The position numbers were made by a program, and so were the translations under genes. DNA of 64,000 bases from Paenibacillus illinoisensis NBRC 15959 (GTDB taxonomy: Bacteria; Bacillota; Bacilli; Paenibacillales; Paenibacillaceae). A model generated the notes under the pieces. It made no database searches and was not told the origin of the DNA. It saw only the letters and a list, made by a program, of their open reading frames with translations. Positions 8,569-16,729 of this stretch are shown in pieces. The stretch lies in the NCBI RefSeq assembly GCF_004000925.1, contig NZ_BIME01000007.1, positions 271,376 to 335,375 of the forward strand, in the 5' to 3' direction. The first letter of the stretch is position 1. Each line of letters begins with the position of its first letter.

Positions 8569-9351
8569 TTAGAACCAGCGGCTCAGGTCTGGATATCCGG
8601 TCGTTGCCCAAGCTCCATCCACGATGAGGCTGGAACCGGACACATATCCTGCATCTTCGCTCGCAAGGAACAGGGCAGGTCCCGTCATTTCTTCCGGCTG
8701 AGCAGCACGTTTCATCGGAATCCGTTCCATGTAGGCTTCTTTGATATCTGCGTTGGAGAGCAGTTCCGCAGTTAATGGTGTATCGATGAGACCCGGTAGA
8801 ATGGCATTAACACGAATGCCGTTACGCGCCATTTCGAGCGCTCCATTCTTGGTAAGCATTTCGACACCAGCTTTGGCAGAGGCATAGGCCGATCCGGCAT
8901 ACATAGGCACGTGGGAGTTGAGGGAAGCCACGTTTACGATGGCTCCGCCACCATGTTTAGCCATCTCAAGGGCTTCATGCTTCATGCTCAGGAAGACACC
9001 TTTCATGCACAGATCCACGGTGAAGTCCCAATCTTTCTCCGATAGTTCCGTAATGACGCCTGCACGGGAGGCACCTGCCACATTAAAGGCCAGATCGAGT
9101 TTGCCAAATTGTTTGACAGCGGCACTCACCATTTCTTCAATATCGTTTTCAACGGTTACATTGGCTTTAACACCGAAGAACCGTTCCCCAAGTTCACCCT
9201 GGATAGCGTCCAGACGTTCTGTATTCAGATCGGCAGCAAGGACGGAAGCTCCTTCTTGGACAAGGCGTCTTGCAATGGCATATCCGATACCAGATGCCGC
9301 ACCTGTAACAACCGCAACTTTACCTGCAAATCGATTCTCAAATGGATTCAT
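8569..9351 (-). CDS. SDR family NAD(P)-dependent oxidoreductase
   Basis: A 260-residue classical short-chain dehydrogenase, cytoplasmic. The cofactor motif is TGAASGIGYAIAR near the start; NVAG, the catalytic Ser in NVASLNS, and the YASAKAGVEML catalytic Tyr/Lys pair are intact; the C-terminus carries VSGSSLIVDGAWA. The substrate is not predictable from sequence. The start at 9351 (MNPFENRF) has an AGAGGAG site 8 bases upstream; the longer in-frame reading has no such site. It is divergent from the LysR gene at 9501, across a 149-base spacer with a candidate operator, so that regulator probably controls it. Confidence 0.88.
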   Translation of the reverse strand: MNPFENRFAGKVAVVTGAASGIGYAIARRLVQEGASVLAADLNTERLDAIQGELGERFFGVKANVTVENDIEEMVSAAVKQFGKLDLAFNVAGASRAGVITELSEKDWDFTVDLCMKGVFLSMKHEALEMAKHGGGAIVNVASLNSHVPMYAGSAYASAKAGVEMLTKNGALEMARNGIRVNAILPGLIDTPLTAELLSNADIKEAYMERIPMKRAAQPEEMTGPALFLASEDAGYVSGSSLIVDGAWATTGYPDLSRWF

Positions 9352-9413
9352 ATGTAGCACTCCTCTGTCGGTTAAAATAAAAAAATGATTTCGCTTACAT
9401 TCATCTTCAATCC

Positions 9414-9446
9414 AAGTATACTTAATTATATGATTCATGTATATTT
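9414..9446. promoter_or_regulatory. Candidate LysR operator in a divergent spacer
   Basis: The spacer holds a perfect 10-bp palindrome AAGTATACTT (9414-9423) and a nearby AT-rich interrupted dyad (about 9427-9445) of T-N11-A type. LysR proteins bind such sites next to divergently transcribed targets. The assignment is by position and symmetry only. Confidence 0.3.
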
Positions 9447-9500
9447 AACAAAAATGCACTTAACATAAAATAAATTAATGTAAGGATTGGGAGTTAAACG

Positions 9501-10394
9501 ATGAATCTGGAACAAATGGTGTATGTACTTGAAGTTGAAAAGACCAAATCCATTACCGTTGCTGCTGCAACATTATCGGTCACGCAGTCCACGATCAGTC
9601 AGGCGATCACACGTCTGGAGCATGAGCTGGGCATGCCATTGTTCAGCCGGTCCCGTAACGGTGCGTATGTATTGGAACAGGCCAAGCCTATTTTGGACAA
9701 AATGAAATCGGTTGTTGATACGGTCCGAAACATTAAGGAGGATGCCCAGTATATAGGGGAATCGATCCATGGAGAACTCCGATTGTCAGCCATACCTGGA
9801 GGAATTCCGGGCATCATACCTACCATTGCGAGTTTGAAGAAACGATATCCGGATCTGAAATTCGAGCTGTCCGAAAGTGCTGCTCGCAACATTATCAGAG
9901 ATGTGCGGAACAAGCAGGTCGATCTCGGTCTAATCGCTCTATATACAGATGATATGGAGCAGCATCTGGAAGGATTGCGCTTTGTTCCCATTGATGAAGG
10001 GGTGATGCGTGCCTGTGTGAATCATACCAATCGCTTGGCTGGCAAGAAGTCGATCACCATGCATGAATTGAAAAGCGAGACACTGGTGTTATTTAATGAC
10101 GAATTGGTGGATTTGTTTGTAGGGGAGCTTTCGCAGACGGTAGGAGAGGTGAATGTATTGTTCCGAACGAACAATTCTGAAGTGGTCAATGCCGCCCTTG
10201 CCCAGCTGGATGCGGTGACGATCGGTCATGAATATTCATTCACACATGACAGAAGTGTCCTGCATCATGACTTCTCCATCCTGGAAATTGAAGATGTACA
10301 GCGTGCGATTTCCATTGGATGGGTTATGCGTGAGAGCAAATCATCTAATCTCATCGTCAAGCGGTTTCTGGATCGTTTTCAGTATGAAGGATAG
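9501..10394 (+). CDS. LysR family transcriptional regulator
   Basis: A 297-residue LysR-type regulator. The N-terminal winged helix-turn-helix is clear (MVYVLEVEKTKSITVAAATL, then STISQAITRLEHELGMPLFSR). The C-terminal type 2 periplasmic-binding-protein fold starts near residue 90 (GELRLSAIPGGIPGIIPTIA). Length is typical. A GGGAG site precedes the ATG. It is divergent from the SDR gene and probably responds to that enzyme's substrate or a related metabolite, which is unknown. Confidence 0.88.
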   Translation: MNLEQMVYVLEVEKTKSITVAAATLSVTQSTISQAITRLEHELGMPLFSRSRNGAYVLEQAKPILDKMKSVVDTVRNIKEDAQYIGESIHGELRLSAIPGGIPGIIPTIASLKKRYPDLKFELSESAARNIIRDVRNKQVDLGLIALYTDDMEQHLEGLRFVPIDEGVMRACVNHTNRLAGKKSITMHELKSETLVLFNDELVDLFVGELSQTVGEVNVLFRTNNSEVVNAALAQLDAVTIGHEYSFTHDRSVLHHDFSILEIEDVQRAISIGWVMRESKSSNLIVKRFLDRFQYEG

Positions 10395-10528
10395 CGTTTT
10401 ATTCATTCTCTGAATGAGCCCGAAAAAGCAGGAAGGTCAAAAAAGGTCAAATCAAAAGAAACAAGGATCTATTCTCGAGCAGTGAATCATATTGAAGAAA
10501 AATCATTTTTTTTCGGCTCTTACGTATT

Positions 10529-10557
10529 TTGAGCATCATCCACAAGAGGATTATAAT
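10529..10557 (+). promoter_or_regulatory. SigA-type promoter for hsp20
   Basis: TTGAGC (10529-10534), a 17-base spacer and a perfect TATAAT (10552-10557) lie 50 bases before the Hsp20 start. No CIRCE element was found around it. Confidence 0.6.
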
Positions 10558-10606
10558 AATCCATGTAAGCAACAACAAACCAATCACATATAAGGAGATG
10601 ATGTTC

Positions 10607-11050
10607 ATGTTTGATCTGATCCCGTTTCGTAAACGAAATGAAGACCTGTTCGGACACATGCTGAAATCCTTCAATGATATGGTTGACAGCCCGTGGCTTG
10701 CTCCCTTTGGAACCGGCAGCCAGCCATTCCGGACGGATATTCGTGAGGAAGATGGGAAATATTTGATTGAAGCTGATCTGCCTGGTATCGCCAAGCAGGA
10801 TATCGATATTCAGGTACAGGGCAATGAACTGGTGATCCGTGCGAAACGTAATGAGTTTCATGAACAGAAGGATGATTCGAATCGAATTATTCGGCAGGAG
10901 CGCAGGTCCGGTGAATTCCTCCGGGGTTTCTATATGGAACATATCGATGAGGAGAACATTAAGGCTCGATTGGAAGATGGCGTGCTGAAGCTTGAAATTC
11001 CGAAACGTTCAGGAGACGATCATACGCACAGACGTATTCAAATTGATTAA
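10607..11050 (+). CDS. hsp20: Small heat shock protein, Hsp20/alpha-crystallin family
   Basis: A 147-residue holdase chaperone that binds unfolding proteins without ATP. The alpha-crystallin domain covers about residues 45-140: YLIEADLPGIAKQDIDIQV, NELVIRAKR, RSGEFLRGFYMEHIDEENI, and the LEDGVLKLEIPK strand. The C-terminal I-X-I-like HRRIQID ends the protein. The third ATG (10607) is chosen because AAGGAG lies 9 bases upstream; two earlier ATGs (10598, 10601) sit too close to it. It is a single-gene unit with its own promoter and a strong terminator. Confidence 0.92.
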   Translation: MFDLIPFRKRNEDLFGHMLKSFNDMVDSPWLAPFGTGSQPFRTDIREEDGKYLIEADLPGIAKQDIDIQVQGNELVIRAKRNEFHEQKDDSNRIIRQERRSGEFLRGFYMEHIDEENIKARLEDGVLKLEIPKRSGDDHTHRRIQID

Positions 11051-11086
11051 TGATTTTACATGCAGCTGCTTGTATTCATAAAAGGT

Positions 11087-11160
11087 ATCCCTCAAGGCGA
11101 ACAGCATGGAGAGACATCCGTCAAAATATTCCTCCATGCCATCCCTTGGGGGATTTTTTT
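11087..11160 (+). terminator. Long intrinsic terminator after hsp20
   Basis: An 11-bp outer stem (11087-11097 with 11144-11154, one G-U pair) encloses an 8-bp inner stem (GCATGGAG 11104-11111, CTCCATGC 11132-11139), followed by seven T residues. Confidence 0.8.
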
Positions 11161-11179
11161 CATACCGAAGTTCTTATGA

Positions 11180-11734
11180 TCACTCTGCCGCAGCCAGCAT
11201 GAGCTTATAAATTTGGCGGGTCGTGTTGACGTTTCTGACCGTCATATATTTATAGACAGAGGAGCCGACAAGCTTGTTCATCCCGCTGCGTCCCGCATCT
11301 TCTCTGCTTACTGAATACAAGATGGCTCCGGTAACGTATATCAATGTGCCCACTTCCGGTTTGAGGGGCAGCTTGTCCAACACCGAGACGTCATTGACTT
11401 CATCCCACAGAAACATCACGTCACTCTTGGCCTGCGCGTCATTTGTCCATTCCTCCGGCAGCGCCTGAAGCACAGTCTGCATTTCTTCCATATTGCGCAC
11501 CACGACACGGATCTCTAATCCGAACTCAGCAGTAATGGCTTGCTCCAGTATCTTGGATATCTCGGCGTTAGCGTGAATACGTTCCTGATCATCGGCGAAG
11601 ATAATGTTACCCGTATTAATGTAAGTTACGACATTTTGCATGCCTGCTTGTTCAAAAGTTTCTTTCAGCTGCTTCATATTGATCTTATTGTTCCCGCCTA
11701 CATTAATCCCCCGCAGCAAAGCAACATAAATCAT
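11180..11734 (-). CDS. DUF1697 domain-containing protein
   Basis: A 184-residue cytoplasmic protein of the DUF1697 family, whose biochemical role is unknown. The signature opening YVALLRGINVGGNNKINM is intact, as is the NVVTYINTGNIIF segment. The C-terminus is basic and family-typical (VYKYMTVRNVNTTRQIYKLM). Length is normal. A GGGGGAAG site precedes the ATG. It shares no strand continuity with hsp20 and is the only other gene before the SMI1-like gene upstream of it, about 140 bases away. Confidence 0.85.
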   Translation of the reverse strand: MIYVALLRGINVGGNNKINMKQLKETFEQAGMQNVVTYINTGNIIFADDQERIHANAEISKILEQAITAEFGLEIRVVVRNMEEMQTVLQALPEEWTNDAQAKSDVMFLWDEVNDVSVLDKLPLKPEVGTLIYVTGAILYSVSREDAGRSGMNKLVGSSVYKYMTVRNVNTTRQIYKLMLAAAE

Positions 11735-11873
11735 GGTCTTCCCCCTAGTTCATCAGAGATAAATTCTTCTGAATGCAAATTTCAAGACACGTCCTAATTC
11801 GTTAGCGAAGCCATCGTAGTTGGGAACAGCTGCGACCATCATTTTCAATCTTGCTTATTCTCACTCCGATGAT

Positions 11874-12524
11874 TTAACGAAGTGATAAATATTCAACTAA
11901 ATGTGCGGTGTGCTCTACGCCGAGCAGATCAACCAATAAAGGTTCTATATGCTCCAAATATTCAGGTTTGGTTTCATAGGTCTCTTCATCCTTCACTTCT
12001 CCGCCGTAAGCGCGTGCCGCTTCAATCAGGATGGCGAGTGCAGTGAACAGGTCAGACAATGAACCCGCAATACGCCGGGGCTCTCCGCCTTCAAAGGCAG
12101 CATACACAGGTGAGTTGGCTTCGCTTGTATCCACAATCAATGGATCATCATTGAAGTTGGCAATAACGACATGATTTGCTTTCCAGGAGGGCGACTCCAC
12201 ATATGGCTCATTCATGCCGATCCAGCGATAACCCTGCTGCTGGCGGTGCAGGTGCTCAGGGGCAACGAAGGATAACAGGGCCGCATCGCCAATTTCCACG
12301 GCCGCATTTTTCATTTTGAGTGTCCCTTCAGCTTTTGCATCTCTCATCTCATAATGGGTGTACAAATACACAAGCTCAGGTGAGAGAGGTATACGCTTGT
12401 CCACTTCGGGCAGGTTAGGTTGTTCACGAGGGCGCAGATCATGTTGCTTGAAAAGTCCGTAAGCTTCATTGTATAAATCCTGCTGTTCAATAAACTGTTG
12501 TAAGGCAGCATCCAATTTTTGCAT
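11874..12524 (-). CDS. SMI1/KNR4-like (SUKH superfamily) protein
   Basis: A 216-residue cytoplasmic protein. The centre shows the SUKH-like pattern: YLYTHYEMRDAKAEGTL near the start, then GYRWIGMN, a WKANHVVIANFNDDPLIVD strand pair, and SPVYAAFEGGEPRRIAGSLSDLF. In that superfamily many members are immunity proteins against contact-dependent toxins, while others are housekeeping. No toxin gene is adjacent, so an immunity role is not supported here. The start at 12524 has AGGAGG 10 bases upstream, while the in-frame ATG at 12557 has none. Confidence 0.7.
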   Translation of the reverse strand: MQKLDAALQQFIEQQDLYNEAYGLFKQHDLRPREQPNLPEVDKRIPLSPELVYLYTHYEMRDAKAEGTLKMKNAAVEIGDAALLSFVAPEHLHRQQQGYRWIGMNEPYVESPSWKANHVVIANFNDDPLIVDTSEANSPVYAAFEGGEPRRIAGSLSDLFTALAILIEAARAYGGEVKDEETYETKPEYLEHIEPLLVDLLGVEHTAHLVEYLSLR

Positions 12525-12781
12525 GGTTTTAATTCCTCCTGATGTTGTGATTGTCATGTTAATCTATGTATAGGATCCAGTTACCATAGAAATTATACTA
12601 TATCAAAATGGGAAAAGCTTACAACCTGTTATGGTGGGAGTCGAGTGGAAATCTCGTGACTAGGACTGGACCAGAGGCTAAGCATTTCAATGGGGAAGAC
12701 AGCTTGGGTGCAACGGAGCAGAAGGATATTAAAGCGGCCTGCTTAAGGCCTAATTTGGTATGAATTCAAGAAAAAGATGAT

Positions 12782-12795
12782 TGAATACGTTTACA
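12782..12795 (+). promoter_or_regulatory. Candidate cre site (CcpA) overlapping the -35 region
   Basis: TGAATACGTTTACA matches the catabolite-responsive consensus TGNAARCGNWWWCA at all but one position (T for A at position 5). It overlaps the -35 hexamer of the promoter at 12790-12818, a position at which CcpA would repress. Confidence 0.55.
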
Positions 12796-12818
12796 TCAAT
12801 TAATCAACATGCTATACT
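12790..12818 (+). promoter_or_regulatory. SigA-type promoter of the RAT-controlled transcript
   Basis: TTTACA (12790-12795), a 17-base spacer and TATACT (12813-12818). Transcription would start near 12825, just before the antiterminator sequence. Confidence 0.65.
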
Positions 12819-12831
12819 TTTTTTCAAATAA

Positions 12832-12860
12832 GGATTGTTACTGTTTCGGCAGGCAAAACC
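12832..12860 (+). promoter_or_regulatory. Ribonucleic antiterminator (RAT) of the BglG/LicT type
   Basis: The 29-base element starts GGATTGTTACTG, has a short TTTCG loop region and ends GCAGGCAAAACC. This is the form of the RAT sequences bound by BglG, LicT and SacY family antiterminators in front of beta-glucoside and sucrose genes. Its 3' end overlaps the 5' arm of the terminator at 12856-12915, so the two structures exclude each other. No BglG-family gene is in the window. Confidence 0.85.
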
Positions 12861-12915
12861 TGAACATCAATATGCGTGGATTCTGTCCATGGCGTATTCA
12901 TGTTTGGGTTTTTTT
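12856..12915 (+). terminator. Leader terminator overlapping the RAT
   Basis: A 12-bp stem (12856-12867 with 12900-12911, two G-U pairs) contains an inner TGGA/TCCA hairpin and ends in a seven-T run. It would stop transcription before the lipoprotein gene unless an antiterminator protein holds the RAT. Confidence 0.8.
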
Positions 12916-12998
12916 GCATTCTACGGTCCATATTAAGGAATAGGAAAGCGCGCGCTGGTCATTCCCACACATCATGCTGAACAAGAAAGGGGAACATC

Positions 12999-14639
12999 AT
13001 GAACAAGAGAAAATGGCTGAATGTATTCGCTGCATGGTTTATCAGTAGTATTCTGGTGATTAGTGGATGCGCATCCAAAACACCTCAAGCAGCAACTGAT
13101 ACGCCGAACCAGGCAGAAGAGCAGGAAAACAGCAATAATCAGGATACGGACACGACAGACAATGAAACGGCAAAAGGAAGGACCGTTATTACGACAGATG
13201 GTGAAGTCGATGATATGAACTCGGTCATCCGCTTTTTGCTGTATTCCAATGAAATGGATTTGGCCGGCATTGTGCTGACCAGTTCGGTGTATCATTATGC
13301 AGGCGATAAGGACTCGGGAATTGAACCATTCCGCTGGACAGGCACACAGTGGGTATACGACATGATCGATGCTTATGGCGAGATTTATCCGAACTTGTCC
13401 AAACACGCGGACGGTTATCCGGAACCCGAGCAGCTTCGTGCCATGACGAAAATCGGGAATATCTCCGACAAAGGCGAGATGGAGAAGGAAACGGAAGGCT
13501 CCGAATTTCTTCAGACCCTTTTCCTTGACGATGACCCCCGTGATCTGATTGTTCAAACCTGGGGTGGCACCAATACAACGGCAAGAGCGCTCAAATCCAT
13601 TGAAGAACAGTACAAAGACACGGCAGACTGGGAAACCATCCGCAAAAAGGTCAGTGATAAACTGGTACTGTACATCATTCTCGACCAGGACGACAGTTAT
13701 AACGAATATATTGCGAAGAACTGGCCGGATATCCGCATTCTGAATGACCAGTCGAACTTCTGGCATTTCGCCTATGCGTGGAAGATGCATGCCGAAGAAG
13801 TAAACAGCAAGCTGCATGGTGATTGGATGATCAAAAACATTCTGGATGGACATGGCAAGCTGTTGGACATGTATGCTTCCATGGGCGATGGTAAAATGAT
13901 TGAAGGCGAGCTGGACGAAGAACAGCGCGGAAGTGACGCGTATCTTCAAAATAATCCACAATATGATAAATACGACTTTATCTCCGAGGGGGACTCCCCT
14001 TCGTTCTTCTATCTGATCGATAACGGACTTCGCAGTTTGGAAGACCCTTCCTACGGCGGTTGGGGTGGACGGTTCGGTGTTGTGAATGACAAGCTGTTTA
14101 GAAACAATGTGCTTGATTATGATCCGTATACCAAACGATATGAGGCCGAGTATTCCCTGATGAGATGGTTTGACGATATTCAGGACGATTTTGCGGCCCG
14201 TGCAGATTGGGCTGTTACAGATACCTTTGAAGGGGCCAATCATAACCCGACGCTGACCATTAAGGAAGGGCTCGATCTGTCCGTCAGTCCAGGTGAACGT
14301 GTGAGTCTGAATGCTGAAGCGAAAGACCCGGATGGCGATCACCTAACGTATAAATGGTGGAGATATTTTGAAGCAGACACGTATGAGGATGCCAAAGTAA
14401 AGCAGAACCAAGTGGAGAAGGAAGTCGCAGGAGACCTGCTGCTGGGGCTGCATCGTGAGCTTGCGAAGGATGAACAGGTAGATACGATCAAACTGGAAGG
14501 CAGTGACACGAGCACGGTAACATTCACTGTACCGGAGGATGCCAAATCCGGGGACACGATTCATATCGTGGCCGAGGTACAGGATGATGGCGATCATCAG
14601 CTGAAGCATTATCAACGTGTAATTCTGATTGTAAAATAA
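12999..14639 (+). CDS. DUF1593 lipoprotein, nucleoside-hydrolase-like (Sde182 family)
   Basis: A 546-residue exported lipoprotein; the lipobox VISGC places the acylated Cys at about residue 24. Residues 60-400 match the DUF1593 or Sde182 nucleoside-hydrolase-like domain: the Asp-rich TTDGEVDDMNSVIRFLLYSN replaces the usual DTDPGxDD metal motif, followed by LIVQTWGGTNTTARAL, LYIILDQDDSYNEYIAKNW and a GWGGRFG stretch. Residues about 415-546 form an Ig-like C-terminal domain (DPDGDHLTYKWWRYFEADTYED). The family was named for a cellulose-binding protein of Saccharophagus. The upstream leader carries cre, promoter, RAT and terminator, so expression is probably induced by a beta-glucoside-type sugar and repressed by glucose. 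Start has AAAGGGG upstream. Substrate unknown. Confidence 0.85.
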   Translation: MNKRKWLNVFAAWFISSILVISGCASKTPQAATDTPNQAEEQENSNNQDTDTTDNETAKGRTVITTDGEVDDMNSVIRFLLYSNEMDLAGIVLTSSVYHYAGDKDSGIEPFRWTGTQWVYDMIDAYGEIYPNLSKHADGYPEPEQLRAMTKIGNISDKGEMEKETEGSEFLQTLFLDDDPRDLIVQTWGGTNTTARALKSIEEQYKDTADWETIRKKVSDKLVLYIILDQDDSYNEYIAKNWPDIRILNDQSNFWHFAYAWKMHAEEVNSKLHGDWMIKNILDGHGKLLDMYASMGDGKMIEGELDEEQRGSDAYLQNNPQYDKYDFISEGDSPSFFYLIDNGLRSLEDPSYGGWGGRFGVVNDKLFRNNVLDYDPYTKRYEAEYSLMRWFDDIQDDFAARADWAVTDTFEGANHNPTLTIKEGLDLSVSPGERVSLNAEAKDPDGDHLTYKWWRYFEADTYEDAKVKQNQVEKEVAGDLLLGLHRELAKDEQVDTIKLEGSDTSTVTFTVPEDAKSGDTIHIVAEVQDDGDHQLKHYQRVILIVK

Positions 14640-14670
14640 CGAAGACGCAACTCGCGTCAAAAGAACATCA

Positions 14671-14720
14671 CAAAGAGGAGCGGTCTCCACGGGATAAACA
14701 TGGAGATGTGCTCCTCTTTG
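14671..14720. terminator. Hairpin between convergent genes
   Basis: An 11-bp perfect stem (CAAAGAGGAGC 14671-14681, GCTCCTCTTTG 14710-14720) encloses a second 6-bp stem (TCTCCA 14684-14689, TGGAGA 14701-14706). The T tract is weak on both sides, but the place suggests termination. Confidence 0.6.
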
Positions 14721-14742
14721 CTTGCAGGATAAACCAAATTCT

Positions 14743-15306
14743 CTAGCGGCGTATGCCTGTCCAGAACACATTCCAGGCAATGGCGAGTGCGTGTTCATAA
14801 GATTGTCTGGTCTCATATACGAGCTGTACATCCAGACCATCCAATAGGGTGACATAAGCCACCGTAGCTTCCTCAGGGTTCAAACGGATGTCCTCATGTT
14901 TGGCAAACACGGCGGCGAGCTCGGCTTTGAGCGTGCCAAGATATGTTCGATATTGTGCGAGGACAAAATCATGCACCTCAAGCGGAGTGATAAAGGACAG
15001 AATGTACATAAAAGCCACATTCGGATGTGTCAGGAATCTGTTTTTATGGTCAAGCAAAAAGTTGTACAATTGCTGCTCTAAGGGCAGTTTATTCGCCTCC
15101 AGGAAGAACTCTATGACGAATTGTTGTTCCTCCTGAACAACTTCCTCATAGAGTTCAAGCAGCAGCGCCTTTTTGGTCGGATAATGGTAAGCAAGGGATT
15201 GCTTGCGAATGCCGGCCTCTTCGGCGATCTGTGCCATCTTGGTTCCCTCGTAACCCAGACGATTGAAATGTTGGATGGCAATGTCCTTGATACGTTGTTT
15301 ACTCAA
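14743..15306 (-). CDS. TetR family transcriptional regulator
   Basis: A 187-residue TetR-type repressor. The N-terminal helix-turn-helix is clear (RIKDIAIQHFNRLGYEGTKM, then AGIRKQSLAYHYPTKKALL). The C-terminal domain is a helical ligand pocket of unknown specificity. The start is TTG at 15304-15306 with GGAGGT 5 bases upstream; it overlaps the stop of the MFS gene by 8 bases, so the pair is translationally coupled. The regulator is the second gene, and palindromes lie upstream of the first, fitting autoregulation of the unit. Confidence 0.88.
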   Translation of the reverse strand: MSKQRIKDIAIQHFNRLGYEGTKMAQIAEEAGIRKQSLAYHYPTKKALLLELYEEVVQEEQQFVIEFFLEANKLPLEQQLYNFLLDHKNRFLTHPNVAFMYILSFITPLEVHDFVLAQYRTYLGTLKAELAAVFAKHEDIRLNPEEATVAYVTLLDGLDVQLVYETRQSYEHALAIAWNVFWTGIRR

Positions 15307-16513
15307 TGTCTACCTCCAATGAATAATCTTCAGCTCTCCGTTGTTTCCGGGAGTATACCAGATATAGCATGATATATACCACAAAAATGCCTATGGCAAT
15401 ATCATACACCACTGTATAGGAAAATGCTGAAGCAATCATACCAAGCAGCAGTGAACCGCCGCCAATGCCTAGGTCGAAGAAATTGAAGAAGGAGGCCATG
15501 GCATTCTCATGTTCATGCTCATCCACCAGATTGACGCACCAGGTCTGAATCGCTGGAAAAATGGCACCGAATCCGAATCCGTACAAGGCCCCGGCAATGA
15601 GGAAGTGCATGTCATTTTGGGCGATTGTCAGAAAGAACAGTCCCGCTATCGCAAATACGGCAGATGGCAGCAATACGGAACCCGGGCCCAATCGATCGAA
15701 CATTTTTCCGGAGAACAATCGGACTACGAAACTCGCAATAGCCACGATGAAGAAAAACCAGGCTACATTATCAAATCCTCTCTCTGCCGCAAACAAGGCC
15801 ACAAAAGACATGATTGAACCGGCAGCTACGCCGACTAACATAATCAGCAAGGAAGGGAAAAGCACCTTTTTTTCGATTAGCTTGACTTTAGGCGTATGGG
15901 AACCTGATGGGTCTGCACCTGATTCCGTTTTTGTTTTCCTCGATACAAATATCGCCATGATCATAGCGAGAAGCAGGATGCACATACCACCCATGAACAG
16001 ACTTTGATAATTGTATTTATACAGAAGACTGGTTCCGATCAATGGGCCAATGGAAATGGCTACGGTCTCTCCTACACCGAAATATCCCATACCTTCACCT
16101 CTGCGATCCTTGGGCATGTTTTCTGTAGCAATCGTTGCAAAATATGTCGTTGCCAGACCAAAACCAAATCCGTGTATAACCCGTAATATTAAAATCATCC
16201 AAATACCTGACGAGAGGTAGTATGATCCTGTAGTTAATGCACATATGATTATACCGATGAGCAATAGGAACTTTTTGTCCATCCGCGATGCAAGTACCGA
16301 CGTGAAAGGGCGAATCAGAATGGCTGAAAACATGAATATGCCTGTCACCAGGCCAATCTGAGAAGCATCCCCGCCAAGCGTTGAAACGAATAGAGGCAGG
16401 GTTGGTAAAAGCATTTCAAAGGCCATGAACAGTAAAGCGTTAGCCAGCATGGTAAAAACAAAAGATCTTCCCCACAACTTCTGGGGTGCACTTCCAATTC
16501 CAAGGGTAGTCAT
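15299..16513 (-). CDS. MFS transporter (DHA1-like drug or metabolite efflux)
   Basis: A 404-residue membrane protein with 12 predicted transmembrane helices. The loop 2-3 motif is present in variant form (FTSVLASRMDKKFLLLIG), and the motif C-like GVGETVAISIGPLIGTSL marks it as an antiporter-type MFS protein. The ATG at 16513 has GGAGG 7 bases upstream; a TTG lies directly before it. It is the first gene of a two-gene unit with the TetR regulator, a classic arrangement for an inducible efflux pump. The exported compound is unknown. Confidence 0.87.
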   Translation of the reverse strand: MTTLGIGSAPQKLWGRSFVFTMLANALLFMAFEMLLPTLPLFVSTLGGDASQIGLVTGIFMFSAILIRPFTSVLASRMDKKFLLLIGIIICALTTGSYYLSSGIWMILILRVIHGFGFGLATTYFATIATENMPKDRRGEGMGYFGVGETVAISIGPLIGTSLLYKYNYQSLFMGGMCILLLAMIMAIFVSRKTKTESGADPSGSHTPKVKLIEKKVLFPSLLIMLVGVAAGSIMSFVALFAAERGFDNVAWFFFIVAIASFVVRLFSGKMFDRLGPGSVLLPSAVFAIAGLFFLTIAQNDMHFLIAGALYGFGFGAIFPAIQTWCVNLVDEHEHENAMASFFNFFDLGIGGGSLLLGMIASAFSYTVVYDIAIGIFVVYIMLYLVYSRKQRRAEDYSLEVDIE

Positions 16514-16538
16514 CAATCTTCCTCCACTTTGTTATCTC

Positions 16539-16581
16539 TGTCGCGCGACATGTTGAACTGATATTAACTGACGACAGTCAG
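16539..16581. promoter_or_regulatory. Candidate TetR operators upstream of the MFS-TetR unit
   Basis: Two dyads lie just upstream of the MFS start: a perfect 12-bp palindrome TGTCGCGCGACA (16539-16550) and CTGAC-N4-GTCAG (16568-16581). Both are plausible binding sites for the co-transcribed TetR protein; which is used cannot be told from sequence. Confidence 0.4.
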
Positions 16582-16729
16582 GTTGTAAAGAGGTTTATTA
16601 TTTGCGGAAATGTGAAACTATTGTACGATTTCATCAAGTGAATTAATATTTTTAATTCATATTCCAACTTTTTCCGATATAATAACCACATATGAAGTGA
16701 ATGGAAAATACCTCAGAGAGGTGATTGTA

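Noticed and set aside
11874..12524. Toxin-immunity interpretation of the SUKH-like protein.
   Set aside because: No polymorphic toxin, WXG100 or LXG gene is nearby; many SUKH proteins are not immunity proteins.
12558..12780. Searched for a small gene or second regulator upstream of the RAT leader.
   Set aside because: Short frames only, no ribosome binding site with a matching start, and no recognisable product.
12972..14342. A 456-codon open frame on the minus strand.
   Set aside because: It is antisense to the DUF1593 lipoprotein gene, whose product is recognisable; the reverse reading has no family features.
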